Of a DNA stretch of 40,873 nucleotides, positions 7,514 to 15,219 are shown in pieces (within the stretch, counting starts at the first letter, position 1; the number at the start of each line of letters is the position of its first letter). This DNA is from an uncultured Bacilli bacterium (GTDB lineage: Bacteria > Bacillota_I > Bacilli_A > RF39 > UBA660). The stretch lies in contig CANRPE010000008.1 of NCBI GenBank assembly GCA_947632405.1, positions 1-40,873 of the forward strand, read 5' to 3'. The notes under the pieces were generated by a model. That model ran no database searches and had not been told where the DNA came from. It saw only the letters and a list, made by a program, of their open reading frames with translations. Both the position numbers and the translations under genes were made by a program.

Positions 7514-9080
7514 TGACAATATTAATTACAAAATTGGTTTATATATAAGATTATCTCGTGAAGATGGTGATGATTTAGAAAGTGAATCAGTAACTAATCA
7601 AAGAAGTCTATTAATTGGTTTTTTGAAAGCAAATGGATTACAAATAGTAGATGAATATATAGATGATGGTTATTCTGGTGGTAATTTTAATAGACCTAGT
7701 TTTCAAAGACTAATCAAAGATATAGAAGATGGTCGTATAAATATGGTACTTACTAAAGATTTATCAAGATTAGGTAGAGACCATATTCAAACTGGTTTTT
7801 ATGTTGAAAATTATTTTCCAGAAAAAGGAATTAGATATATTGCAGTAAACGATGATATAGATACTTTTTATGAAACAAGTGGTAGTGATATGATGCCATT
7901 CAAATTGAGTATGAATGATATGTATGCTAAAGATATTTCTAAAAAAGTTCGATCGCATTTACTTCAAATGAAACAAGATGGTAAATTTTGTGGTAGTGTT
8001 CCTGCTTATGGTTATATAAGACATCCAGAAGATAAGCATCAATTAATACCAGATCCTAGAACTGCACCAGTAGTAAAAAGAATTTTTGATTTATATATTA
8101 GTGGTTATGGTAGTTGTGCTATTGCTGACATATTAACTAGAGAGGAAATACCAACTCCTATTATGTTAAAGAATAAGAAAAAATCTTTAAAAAAATGTAA
8201 TCATCCAGAAATTTGGAAACATTGTTCTGTGGGAAATATACTTAAAAATCCAATTTATACTGGTGTCCTTATACAACATACTTCTCAAAATATAAATTAT
8301 AAAGTTAAAAAAAGAAGAAAAGTTGCTAAAAGTGAATGGTGTATAAAAGAAAATGCACATGAGCCATTAATTACTAAAGAAACTTTTGAGTTAGCTCAAC
8401 AAATTAAAGATAAATCAAATAATTATAGTGAAGATAGAAGAAATGTGGAATACATTTTATCAGATTTTGTATATTGTAAAGACTGTGGTGCAAGAATGAG
8501 TATTAGTTATGATAAAAAAAGAGATCGTGTAACCATGAATTGTAACAATTATAGAAAATTTAGTAAATATGATATATGTTTCTCTCATTATATGAATTAT
8601 ACTAAATTGGAAAAAACAGTTTTTCATAAAATTAGTGGATTATCAATGCAATATATGGAAGATAAGGAAGAATTTGAGAAAATAATTAAAGAAGATTATG
8701 TAGATCCAAGAATTGAACTTAATAAGAAAATAAATACTTTAACTAAAAGTATTGAAAATTTAAAATTAAAACAAGATTCATTATATGATGATAAATTTAA
8801 TGGTGTTATTAGTGCTGACACTTACCAAAGATTATATAGCCAAACTGATGAGGAAATAAATATAGCCAATAAAAAAATAAAAAAATATAGAAATGAAATA
8901 AACTCTATAAGTGATGAGTCAGTAGTTTTTGCAGATTACTTAACAGTAGTAGAAAACTTTTTAGAAATGAAAAATCCAACAAAAGAAATGCTTAATAAAT
9001 TAATCGACAAAATCTATGTAACAAAAGATAAAAAATTAGAAATTCATTATAGAATTGCCAAAAGTGAAGTATTAGTTTAG
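7494..9080 (+). CDS. large serine recombinase (site-specific integrase/excisionase)
   Basis: This 528-residue recombinase starts at the ATG at 7494, seven bases after AAAGGAG. The N-terminal resolvase domain has the catalytic serine in YIRLSRED (Ser21), then TKDLSRLGRD with its conserved arginines. A recombinase domain follows (ILTREEIPTP, WKHCSVGNILKNPIYTG). Next come a zinc ribbon (YCKDCGARM with a later Cys pair) and a C-terminal coiled coil. The order is that of TndX/SpoIVCA-like enzymes, with no truncation. The gene ends 60 bp from the right attachment site, as usual for such elements. It should catalyse both integration and excision, the latter normally with a directionality factor. Confidence 0.95.
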   Translation: MYKQCNSDNINYKIGLYIRLSREDGDDLESESVTNQRSLLIGFLKANGLQIVDEYIDDGYSGGNFNRPSFQRLIKDIEDGRINMVLTKDLSRLGRDHIQTGFYVENYFPEKGIRYIAVNDDIDTFYETSGSDMMPFKLSMNDMYAKDISKKVRSHLLQMKQDGKFCGSVPAYGYIRHPEDKHQLIPDPRTAPVVKRIFDLYISGYGSCAIADILTREEIPTPIMLKNKKKSLKKCNHPEIWKHCSVGNILKNPIYTGVLIQHTSQNINYKVKKRRKVAKSEWCIKENAHEPLITKETFELAQQIKDKSNNYSEDRRNVEYILSDFVYCKDCGARMSISYDKKRDRVTMNCNNYRKFSKYDICFSHYMNYTKLEKTVFHKISGLSMQYMEDKEEFEKIIKEDYVDPRIELNKKINTLTKSIENLKLKQDSLYDDKFNGVISADTYQRLYSQTDEEINIANKKIKKYRNEINSISDESVVFADYLTVVENFLEMKNPTKEMLNKLIDKIYVTKDKKLEIHYRIAKSEVLV

Positions 9081-9130
9081 CCACCTTAAATGGTGTGCAT
9101 ATATTTTTTAATAATTGGGTATCACTTTTT
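9065..9130 (+). repeat. right-end sequence duplicated inside the element
   Basis: Partner of the 66-bp copy at 5425-5490 (61 of 66 identical). This copy contains the recombinase stop codon and the right attachment-site arm. Confidence 0.85.
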
Positions 9131-9143
9131 AGGTTCACGGTGG
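9117..9143. other. right attachment site (attR)
   Basis: GGGTATCACTTTT (9117-9129) is the exact inverted partner of the left arm. It is followed by 11 bp and the shared TGG (9141-9143). The spacing is the same on both sides. Confidence 0.8.
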
Positions 9144-10256
9144 TATAATGAAGAAATTCCATTTATAGAAGCTGCAGAAATTGGAACAGAAAAAGTTATT
9201 AAAGATCACTCAACTATTGGTATTGTAGTAACAACAGATGGTTCTATTGGAGAATTTGATCGAAATGATTACCTTGAAGCTGAAAATAGAGTTATTAATG
9301 AATTAAAAGAAATTGGGAAACCATTTATTGTTATTTTAAATTCTACTCATCCTACTCTACCAGAAACAGAAAGACTTGCTAATGCCTTAAAAGAAGAACA
9401 TCAAGTACCTGTTTTACCAATTAGTATTGAGGCAATGAATGAAAAAGATATGTATGAAATTTTAAAAGAAGCATTATATGAATTTCCTATTCTTGAAGTT
9501 AAGGTTAATATGCCAGAATGGATTGCAATACTAAATTCTGATCACTCTGTTAAAAAAGAATATATTAAAGCAATTAAAGAAAGTGTTGTAGAAGTAGATA
9601 AACTACGAGATATTGAAAATATTACTCAACATTTCTTAAATAGTGAAATGATTGAAAAAAGTTATTTATCAAATGTTGACCCAGCAACAGGAATTGTTAC
9701 AATTGACTTAGAAGCACCACCTATATTATATAATAAAACTTTAACCGAAATTATTAATGTTGATGTTAAAAACAAGGCTGATTTATTAGCACTATTTCAA
9801 GAATTTAATATTGCTAAAAAAGAATATGATCAAATTAAGTATGCTTTGAAAATGGTTAAACAAACAGGATATGGTGTTGCTACTCCTTCATTAAATGATA
9901 TGAAATTAGAAAAACCAGAAATTATTAAACAAGGACCTAGATATGGAGTAAAATTAAAAGCTATTGCTCCTTCGATTCATATGATTAGAGTAGATGTTGA
10001 ATCTACATTCGAACCAATTATTGGTAGTGAGGTTCAAAGCAAAGAACTAATAGAATATCTTATGAAAGACCAAGATACAGATCCTACAAGTATTTGGAGA
10101 AGTGAAATATTTGGTAGAAGTTTAGATAATATTGTTCAAGAAGGAATTCAATCAAAAATAAATCTAATGCCTGATAACATTAGATATAAACTTCAACAAA
10201 CCTTAACTAAAGTAGTAAATAAAGGTTCAAATAATATGATTACTATCGTAATTTAA
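9141..10256 (+). pseudogene. spoIVA: SpoIVA C-terminal part, separated from its start by the element
   Basis: From the TGG at 9141 onward this encodes W-YNEEIPF and 370 further residues that follow B. subtilis SpoIVA closely: HSTIGIVVTTDGSIG, VILNSTHP, the ALKMVKQTGYG segment, KLKAIAPSIHMIRVDVES, and the C-terminal LMPDNIRYKLQQTL. An open frame extends back to an ATG at 9090, but that leader is element DNA and has no good ribosome-binding site, so it is unlikely to be translated. The coding sequence is undamaged, which argues that the rejoined gene is under selection. Confidence 0.93.
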
Positions 10257-10278
10257 AGAGGCTAGCCTCTTTTTTATT
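10257..10278 (+). terminator. terminator of spoIVA
   Basis: The perfect stem AGAGGC/GCCTCT is followed by a T run directly after the spoIVA stop codon. A run of A on the other side could let it serve the convergent gene as well. Confidence 0.8.
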
Positions 10279-10738
10279 TTATTTTCTTTGCACTCATTAA
10301 TATTTCTTTAGCATCATCTCCATAAATAATTCTTCCCATATCTATAAGCTTATTAATATTATCTATTTGTTCTATATCAACATAAAATTTATTATTATAA
10401 TATCGTATATTAGGTGTATTTTTGATGAAGTCATATTCTTCTGTTTCAAATAAAAATTTTTCATTTTGAAATAAAATTATTCTAAAATCAGCCTCATTAC
10501 TAAATTCATTATCATCTATTTTTATAACATTTAGAAATAACCCAATTTTTATATTAAAATATGCTTTTATTTTATAAAATCCGCTTAAATTTAATTTATA
10601 GCGATGATTTATTTTCAAAAGAAATTCTTTAATACAATTTAAAATTGTATCTTTATCATAGCAAGAAATATCATTAAAATTATAAGGATTTATATAAATA
10701 TCAATATCTTCATCATTAATCATTTCTACTCTCATCAT
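10274..10738 (-). CDS. hypothetical protein
   Basis: This 154-residue soluble, acidic and aromatic-rich protein has no signal peptide or membrane segment. A GGTGG ribosome-binding site precedes two adjacent ATG codons. The middle (residues about 33-75) alternates hydrophobic strands. I do not recognise the family. It is convergent with spoIVA and followed on its right by the leftward engB operon. Confidence 0.55.
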   Translation of the reverse strand: MMRVEMINDEDIDIYINPYNFNDISCYDKDTILNCIKEFLLKINHRYKLNLSGFYKIKAYFNIKIGLFLNVIKIDDNEFSNEADFRIILFQNEKFLFETEEYDFIKNTPNIRYYNNKFYVDIEQIDNINKLIDMGRIIYGDDAKEILMSAKKIK

Positions 10739-10758
10739 ACCACCTACATTATTGTATG

Positions 10759-10795
10759 AAAAAAGAGTTAAATGGTTTCTATTTCACTTAACTCC
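10759..10795 (-). terminator. terminator of the ackA-nrnA-engB operon
   Basis: The stem GAGTTAA/TTAACTC overlaps the last codons of engB and is followed on the minus strand by six T. Confidence 0.65.
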
Positions 10796-11364
10796 TCTAT
10801 TTTCTGTAGAACTTCTTTTACCCCTAATTTAGTAACTGAAGAAAATAAAATTAAATCATCACCTACTACTAAATCTAAAGTATCCAAAATTACCTTTAAA
10901 TTTCTATCTTTTTTACTTGAACCTACTTTATCTGCTTTTGTAGCAATTATAGTTACAGGAACATTATAATATTTTAGAAAATTATACATTAACAAATCAT
11001 CTTCAGTAGGTTTATGTCTAAAATCAATTAACATAAATACTCTTTTTAATTGTTCCCTTTTTTCTAAATATTCTTCTATCATCATTCCAAATTTAGCTTG
11101 AGTTTTTTTATCTACTTGAGCATAACCATAACCTGGAACATCAATTAAATATAAAGTATCATTTACCGAATAAAAATTTAAGGTTCTAGTTTTCCCTGGT
11201 CTAGATGAGGTATGTGCTAAATTTTTTCTCGATAAAATTGTATTAATAAAACTACTTTTTCCAACATTACTTCGACCTACTAGTAAAAATTCAGGTCTTG
11301 TTCTATCTGGATATTGACTTCTTCTTATCGCAACAACTTCTAACTCTGCACGCTTAATTTCCAT
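10768..11364 (-). CDS. engB: ribosome biogenesis GTPase EngB (YsxC)
   Basis: This 198-residue essential GTPase acts in late 50S subunit assembly. Motifs are GRSNVGKS (G1), DVPGYGYA (G3) and ATKADK (G4). The length is typical. It starts one base after the nrnA stop codon, so it is cotranscribed with nrnA and ackA. A GGAGG ribosome-binding site lies in the end of nrnA. Confidence 0.95.
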   Translation of the reverse strand: MEIKRAELEVVAIRRSQYPDRTRPEFLLVGRSNVGKSSFINTILSRKNLAHTSSRPGKTRTLNFYSVNDTLYLIDVPGYGYAQVDKKTQAKFGMMIEEYLEKREQLKRVFMLIDFRHKPTEDDLLMYNFLKYYNVPVTIIATKADKVGSSKKDRNLKVILDTLDLVVGDDLILFSSVTKLGVKEVLQKIEELSEIETI

Positions 11365-11365
11365 A

Positions 11366-12328
11366 TTACTCCTCCTCAGTTTCTTTTATTTTTTTTAAAT
11401 AATCTTTCATAACATTATCTAAGTCTTGAATTAATTTCATAGCTTCTTCAAAAGAAGTAACTTTAGCGCCACTAGCGAATTTATGACCGCCACCATTATA
11501 TTTTTCAGCTATTGTATTTATCTCTGGTCCACGTGAACGAATAGAAATACGTATCAACTCATTTTTACTATCTTCAGTAATAGTAGCCCACACATACACA
11601 TCTTCAATAAAATTAAAATTATTTACGACATTACCAGCAGAGGCTGAATCTACATTAAATTTATCAATAATTTCATCTGTAACTTTAATATATCCAACCT
11701 TATGTTTAGTCACTTCCAAATTCTCTGCCATATATCCTTCAAGTCGAACTTCTTTCAATGGTCTAGCATACATTTGTTGATAAATTTCATACATATCAAA
11801 TGAATAGTTTTCTAAGAAATCTGCAACTAATCTAAAAGTTGAAGGAGAACAACTATTAAATAAAAAACGATTAGAATCAGAAGTTAATCCTATAAATAAT
11901 GTTTTAGCAATACTTTGATTGCATAATAACTTTGTATTTTGAATTAATTCCATAATAATTTCTGAAGCAGATGATTTAGTATCTTCAATGAGTTCAATAT
12001 CACAAAATTTTTCAATAAATGGATGATGATCAATTTTAATCATTTTACTAAATCCAGTAAAACTTGAAATATCAACTCGTTTTTGATCTGGAGTATCAGT
12101 AACAATGAGTAAAGCATTATTTATATCTTCTAATTTATCTAATGTACCAATATATTTGAACTTTGCACTACCTGTACCAACTGCTAAAACTTTTTTTTCA
12201 GGAAAAGTTAGTTTAATCGAATCTCTTAATGCTATTTGACTAGCCATTGCATCTGGATCTACTCCAATATGACGTGCAATTACAATTGTATTATATTTTT
12301 TTATTTCTTTAAATATTTGCTTAAACAT
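11366..12328 (-). CDS. nrnA: DHH-family nanoRNase/pAp phosphatase
   Basis: The product is about 320 residues. NrnA-type enzymes degrade short oligoribonucleotides and dephosphorylate 3'-phosphoadenosine 5'-phosphate. DHH-domain motifs are HIGVDPDAMAS, the TDTPD segment and DHHPF. The DHHA1 domain ends with GGGHKFASGAK. The start is placed at the ATG at 12328, four bases after ackA. An upstream in-frame TTG at 12349 would overlap ackA. The enzyme could also be a related cyclic-dinucleotide phosphodiesterase, but the lack of PAS/GGDEF domains favours NrnA. Confidence 0.85.
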   Translation of the reverse strand: MFKQIFKEIKKYNTIVIARHIGVDPDAMASQIALRDSIKLTFPEKKVLAVGTGSAKFKYIGTLDKLEDINNALLIVTDTPDQKRVDISSFTGFSKMIKIDHHPFIEKFCDIELIEDTKSSASEIIMELIQNTKLLCNQSIAKTLFIGLTSDSNRFLFNSCSPSTFRLVADFLENYSFDMYEIYQQMYARPLKEVRLEGYMAENLEVTKHKVGYIKVTDEIIDKFNVDSASAGNVVNNFNFIEDVYVWATITEDSKNELIRISIRSRGPEINTIAEKYNGGGHKFASGAKVTSFEEAMKLIQDLDNVMKDYLKKIKETEEE

Positions 12329-12332
12329 ACTT

Positions 12333-13529
12333 TTACCTATTTGTAGCAATTCTTAATGTATCTCTAGCCATTACTAATTCTTCATTAGTTGGAATTACAT
12401 AAACTAAAGATTTAGAATCATCTGTACTAATCTTTCTAGCCTTTCCATTTAAAGGCATCTCATCTTCATTTTTTGCTGCATCAATCTTAATTCCTAAGCA
12501 TGCTAACTTTTCAATTACTCCTGCACGTACTGTAGGTCTATTTTCACCAATTCCTGCAGTAAATACAATCGCATCAACACCACCTAGTAAAACATAATAT
12601 TGTGCAATATAAGTTACAATTTTTCTTAAATAAATTTCAAAAGTTAATTTGCATCTTTCATTTCCTTCTGGAATTAATTTTTCAATATCTCTTAAATCTG
12701 GACTAACTTCACTAAGTCCTAACATTCCAGATTCATTATTTAAGTCATCTAATACTTCTAATGCATTTTTTCCTTCTTTTTCCATAATATAAGTAATAAT
12801 GGATGGATCTACATCACCTGAACGTGTTCCCATCATAATTCCAGAAACTGGAGTAAATCCCATAGAAGTATCAACTGATTTACCATCTTCTATAGCACAA
12901 ATACTTGCTCCACTTCCTAGATGGCAGACTATAGCTTTATAATGATTTTTATTTAATTCTTTTTCTAATTCACTTACGATATAACGATAACTAGTACCAT
13001 GAGCTCCATATTTACGAACTCCATAATTTTCATACCAACGATATGGAACAGAATATAAATAATTTTCTTTCTTCATATCTTGGTGAAAAGTAGTATCAAA
13101 TATCGCAACCATTGGTGTATTTGGTAAGACTTTTTCAAATGCTCTCATCACTTGAGCTGCTTTTGGATTATGAAGTGGAGCAAAATCTTTTAAATTTTCT
13201 ATATTTTCAATAACTTCATCTGTAACAAGTACAGATTCTTTATATTTTTCTCCACCTGATACAACTCTATGACCAATTCCTTTAATTTCATCTAAAGATT
13301 CAATAATTTCTAGAGCAATTAATTTATCTATTAAAATACGAACTGTTGTTATTATATCAGGAAGATCTACTTCTTCTCTAATACTTTCATTATTATATTT
13401 AATTGTATAAAAACTTCCATCAATTCCAATACGCTCAAAATATCCACTAGCAATTACATTTTCTGTTACCATATCAAATAGTCTAAACTTTAACGAACTA
13501 CTACCAGCATTAATGGCAATTATTTTCAT
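12333..13529 (-). CDS. ackA: acetate kinase
   Basis: This 398-residue enzyme interconverts acetyl phosphate plus ADP with acetate plus ATP, a main ATP source in fermenters. Motifs are NAGSSSLKF at the start, FDTTFH, GAHGTSYRY, the CHLGSG phosphate loop, TRSGDVDP and a TAGIGENRP segment. Full family length. It is the first gene of a run leading to nrnA and engB. No phosphotransacetylase gene is nearby. Confidence 0.97.
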   Translation of the reverse strand: MKIIAINAGSSSLKFRLFDMVTENVIASGYFERIGIDGSFYTIKYNNESIREEVDLPDIITTVRILIDKLIALEIIESLDEIKGIGHRVVSGGEKYKESVLVTDEVIENIENLKDFAPLHNPKAAQVMRAFEKVLPNTPMVAIFDTTFHQDMKKENYLYSVPYRWYENYGVRKYGAHGTSYRYIVSELEKELNKNHYKAIVCHLGSGASICAIEDGKSVDTSMGFTPVSGIMMGTRSGDVDPSIITYIMEKEGKNALEVLDDLNNESGMLGLSEVSPDLRDIEKLIPEGNERCKLTFEIYLRKIVTYIAQYYVLLGGVDAIVFTAGIGENRPTVRAGVIEKLACLGIKIDAAKNEDEMPLNGKARKISTDDSKSLVYVIPTNEELVMARDTLRIATNR

Positions 13530-13611
13530 ACATTCACATCCCTTCTTACTATATTATACTATATAATTGTTTTTTTTCCTATACTAATTAACAAGTAAAC
13601 TTTTTAATACT

Positions 13612-13652
13612 AATAAAAAAAACAAAAGATAGACCCTAAAGCCTATCTTTTA
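13612..13652 (-). terminator. terminator of the SASP gene
   Basis: On the minus strand, AAAAGATAG/CTATCTTTT with a 9-base loop is followed by an eight-T run, just after the SASP stop codon. Confidence 0.8.
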
Positions 13653-13660
13653 AGCTATCA

Positions 13661-13873
13661 TTATTTATTGCTATAGCTTCCACTAACTTGGTTAAGTCCG
13701 CTTTGAACTAAACGTCTTGTAATTTCACCACCAACTGATCCGTTTGCACGAGAAGTTGCATCTGGTCCTAAATTTACACCTAATTCATTAGCTATTTCAT
13801 ATTTCATTTTATCAATAGCTTGTTTAGCTCCTGGTACTCTCATTTTCATGCTTGAGTTATTTGAGTTGTTCAT
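13661..13873 (-). CDS. alpha/beta-type small acid-soluble spore protein
   Basis: This 70-residue protein coats spore DNA and protects it from UV and heat. It is then degraded by the GPR protease as an amino-acid source at germination. Family motifs are clear: the YEIANELGV region containing the protease site, [19 protein letters not shown] and RRLVQSG. A GGAGGTG ribosome-binding site precedes the ATG. This gene, with spoIVA, shows that the host makes true endospores. Confidence 0.95.
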   Translation of the reverse strand: MNNSNNSSMKMRVPGAKQAIDKMKYEIANELGVNLGPDATSRANGSVGGEITRRLVQSGLNQVSGSYSNK

Positions 13874-13894
13874 TTATTTCACCTCCTACACTTA

Positions 13895-13924
13895 TAGATT
13901 GTGAAATAAATAAAAATTAATACA
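13895..13924 (-). promoter_or_regulatory. possible sigma-G promoter of the SASP gene
   Basis: On the minus strand, TGTATT and CAATCTA are 17 bp apart, close to the forespore sigma-G pattern (TGAATA, CATACTA). SASP genes are normally sigma-G controlled. Confidence 0.4.
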
Positions 13925-13947
13925 TAAAATTAATTGGTAATTTATAC

Positions 13948-15135
13948 CTATAAAAATTTTTCAAATTTTTTTGATACTTCATCAGTTATTTTTAGTGTAT
14001 AAACAGATTCAACTGCTTCTGTAATCATTTCTTCATAATTAATTTTTTCTTCCATTTTAATACATTCATCCTCTTTTGGATTAATAACAGGATGCTTTGG
14101 AACAAATATCGTACAACAATCTTCATATGGTAATATGCTAATTTCATAAGTATCTATTTTTCTTGCTATATCAATAATTTCTAATTTATCCAAGCAAGCA
14201 ACTGGTCTTAAAATTGGCATATTTGTTACACTATTAATAACATTCATACTTGTCAATGTTTGACTTGCTACTTGACCAACACTTTCTCCATTTACAATTG
14301 CTAATGCATGATTTTTTATAGCAAGTTCTTCCATAATTCTATACATCATTCTTCTCATAATTGTAATACAATAACTTGATTTAGCTTTTTTATAAATTTC
14401 CTCTTGAATTTTAGTAAAATTAACTATATGAAGATTTATTTCATCAGTATATTTAGCAAGTTTTTTTGTTAATTCAATTACCTTATTACGTGCTTCTAAA
14501 CTTGTATGAGGAATAGCTTCAAAATAAACTGCATCTAGTTTAATTCCACGTTTCATAGCAAGATAACCAGCAACTGGAGAATCAATACCACCACTAAGCA
14601 TTAACATTGCTTTATTTTGAACTCCTGATGGATAACCACCACATCCCTTATAACCATTAGTATAAATATAAGAATGATATTGTCTTATTTCTATAGTTAT
14701 TAAAATATCTGGATTATGAACATCAACTTTAATATTCCCTATATTTTTTAATATATAAGTTCCTAATAAAGGATTTAATTCTGTACTCTTATAAGGAAAG
14801 CTTTTATCACTTCTTTTAGTTTCAATTTTAAAACTTTCAAAATTTTTTGTTTTTAATATTTCTAATAACTCTTTTTTTATGGAATCTATATTAGTATCTA
14901 CAATTGTCGCAATATGATACATATGAATTCCAAATATATGATCAATAATTTTTTTAATTGAATCTAATTCTTCTTCCTCAAATTCAATATACATTCTAGA
15001 AATATCTTTAAATATTTTTACATTATAATTTTTTAATTTATTTTTAATATTATTATATAAAGTATTTACAAAAAAATTACGATTTCCTTTTTTAGTTGTA
15101 AGTTCTCCATATTTAATTAATATTACTTTATTCAT
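13948..15135 (-). CDS. thiI: tRNA 4-thiouridine synthase ThiI
   Basis: The product is about 395 residues from the ATG at 15135. An in-frame ATG at 15153 would include the TTTGGAG ribosome-binding site. The enzyme adenylates and thiolates U8 of tRNA and can supply sulfur for thiamine. The N-terminal THUMP region is followed by the PP-loop MLSGGIDSPVAG and the NGESVGQVASQT segment. There is no C-terminal rhodanese domain, as is usual in Gram-positives, where a dedicated cysteine desulfurase assists. No such desulfurase gene is adjacent here. Confidence 0.93.
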   Translation of the reverse strand: MNKVILIKYGELTTKKGNRNFFVNTLYNNIKNKLKNYNVKIFKDISRMYIEFEEEELDSIKKIIDHIFGIHMYHIATIVDTNIDSIKKELLEILKTKNFESFKIETKRSDKSFPYKSTELNPLLGTYILKNIGNIKVDVHNPDILITIEIRQYHSYIYTNGYKGCGGYPSGVQNKAMLMLSGGIDSPVAGYLAMKRGIKLDAVYFEAIPHTSLEARNKVIELTKKLAKYTDEINLHIVNFTKIQEEIYKKAKSSYCITIMRRMMYRIMEELAIKNHALAIVNGESVGQVASQTLTSMNVINSVTNMPILRPVACLDKLEIIDIARKIDTYEISILPYEDCCTIFVPKHPVINPKEDECIKMEEKINYEEMITEAVESVYTLKITDEVSKKFEKFL

Positions 15136-15184
15136 ATTATCAACTCCAAACATTTATATTTTATCATATTTTATATTCTATAAT

Positions 15185-15219
15185 AAACAAAAAATCTATA
15201 CTATAAAAAGCATAGATTT
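15185..15219 (-). terminator. terminator of ezrA
   Basis: On the minus strand, AATCTATGC/GTATAGATT is followed by six T, overlapping the ezrA stop codon. Confidence 0.75.

Larger units (their letters stand above)
3948..9143 (+). mobile_element. serine-recombinase intervening element inside spoIVA (skin-like)
   Basis: This 5,196-bp element splits spoIVA. The bounds are set by the shared TGG at 3945-3947 and 9141-9143. Deleting one copy plus the intervening DNA rejoins SpoIVA in frame. It encodes, in order: a 59-residue ORF (+), a membrane protein (-), an AAA/DUF4143 ATPase (-), a 71-residue ORF (+) and a large serine recombinase (+) next to the right end. There are no capsid, tail, conjugation or replication genes. 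The layout parallels the skin element, which splits sigK and is excised in the mother cell. Developmental excision here is inference. Confidence 0.9.

Noticed and set aside
9090-9143. Apparent N-terminal extension of the second SpoIVA half starting at an ATG at 9090
   Set aside because: This stretch is the element's right end (duplicated at 5425-5490), has no ribosome-binding site, and bears no likeness to SpoIVA. It is open by chance.
3948-9143. The element as a prophage or integrative conjugative element
   Set aside because: No structural, lysis, replication, relaxase or type IV secretion genes are present in its 5.2 kb.
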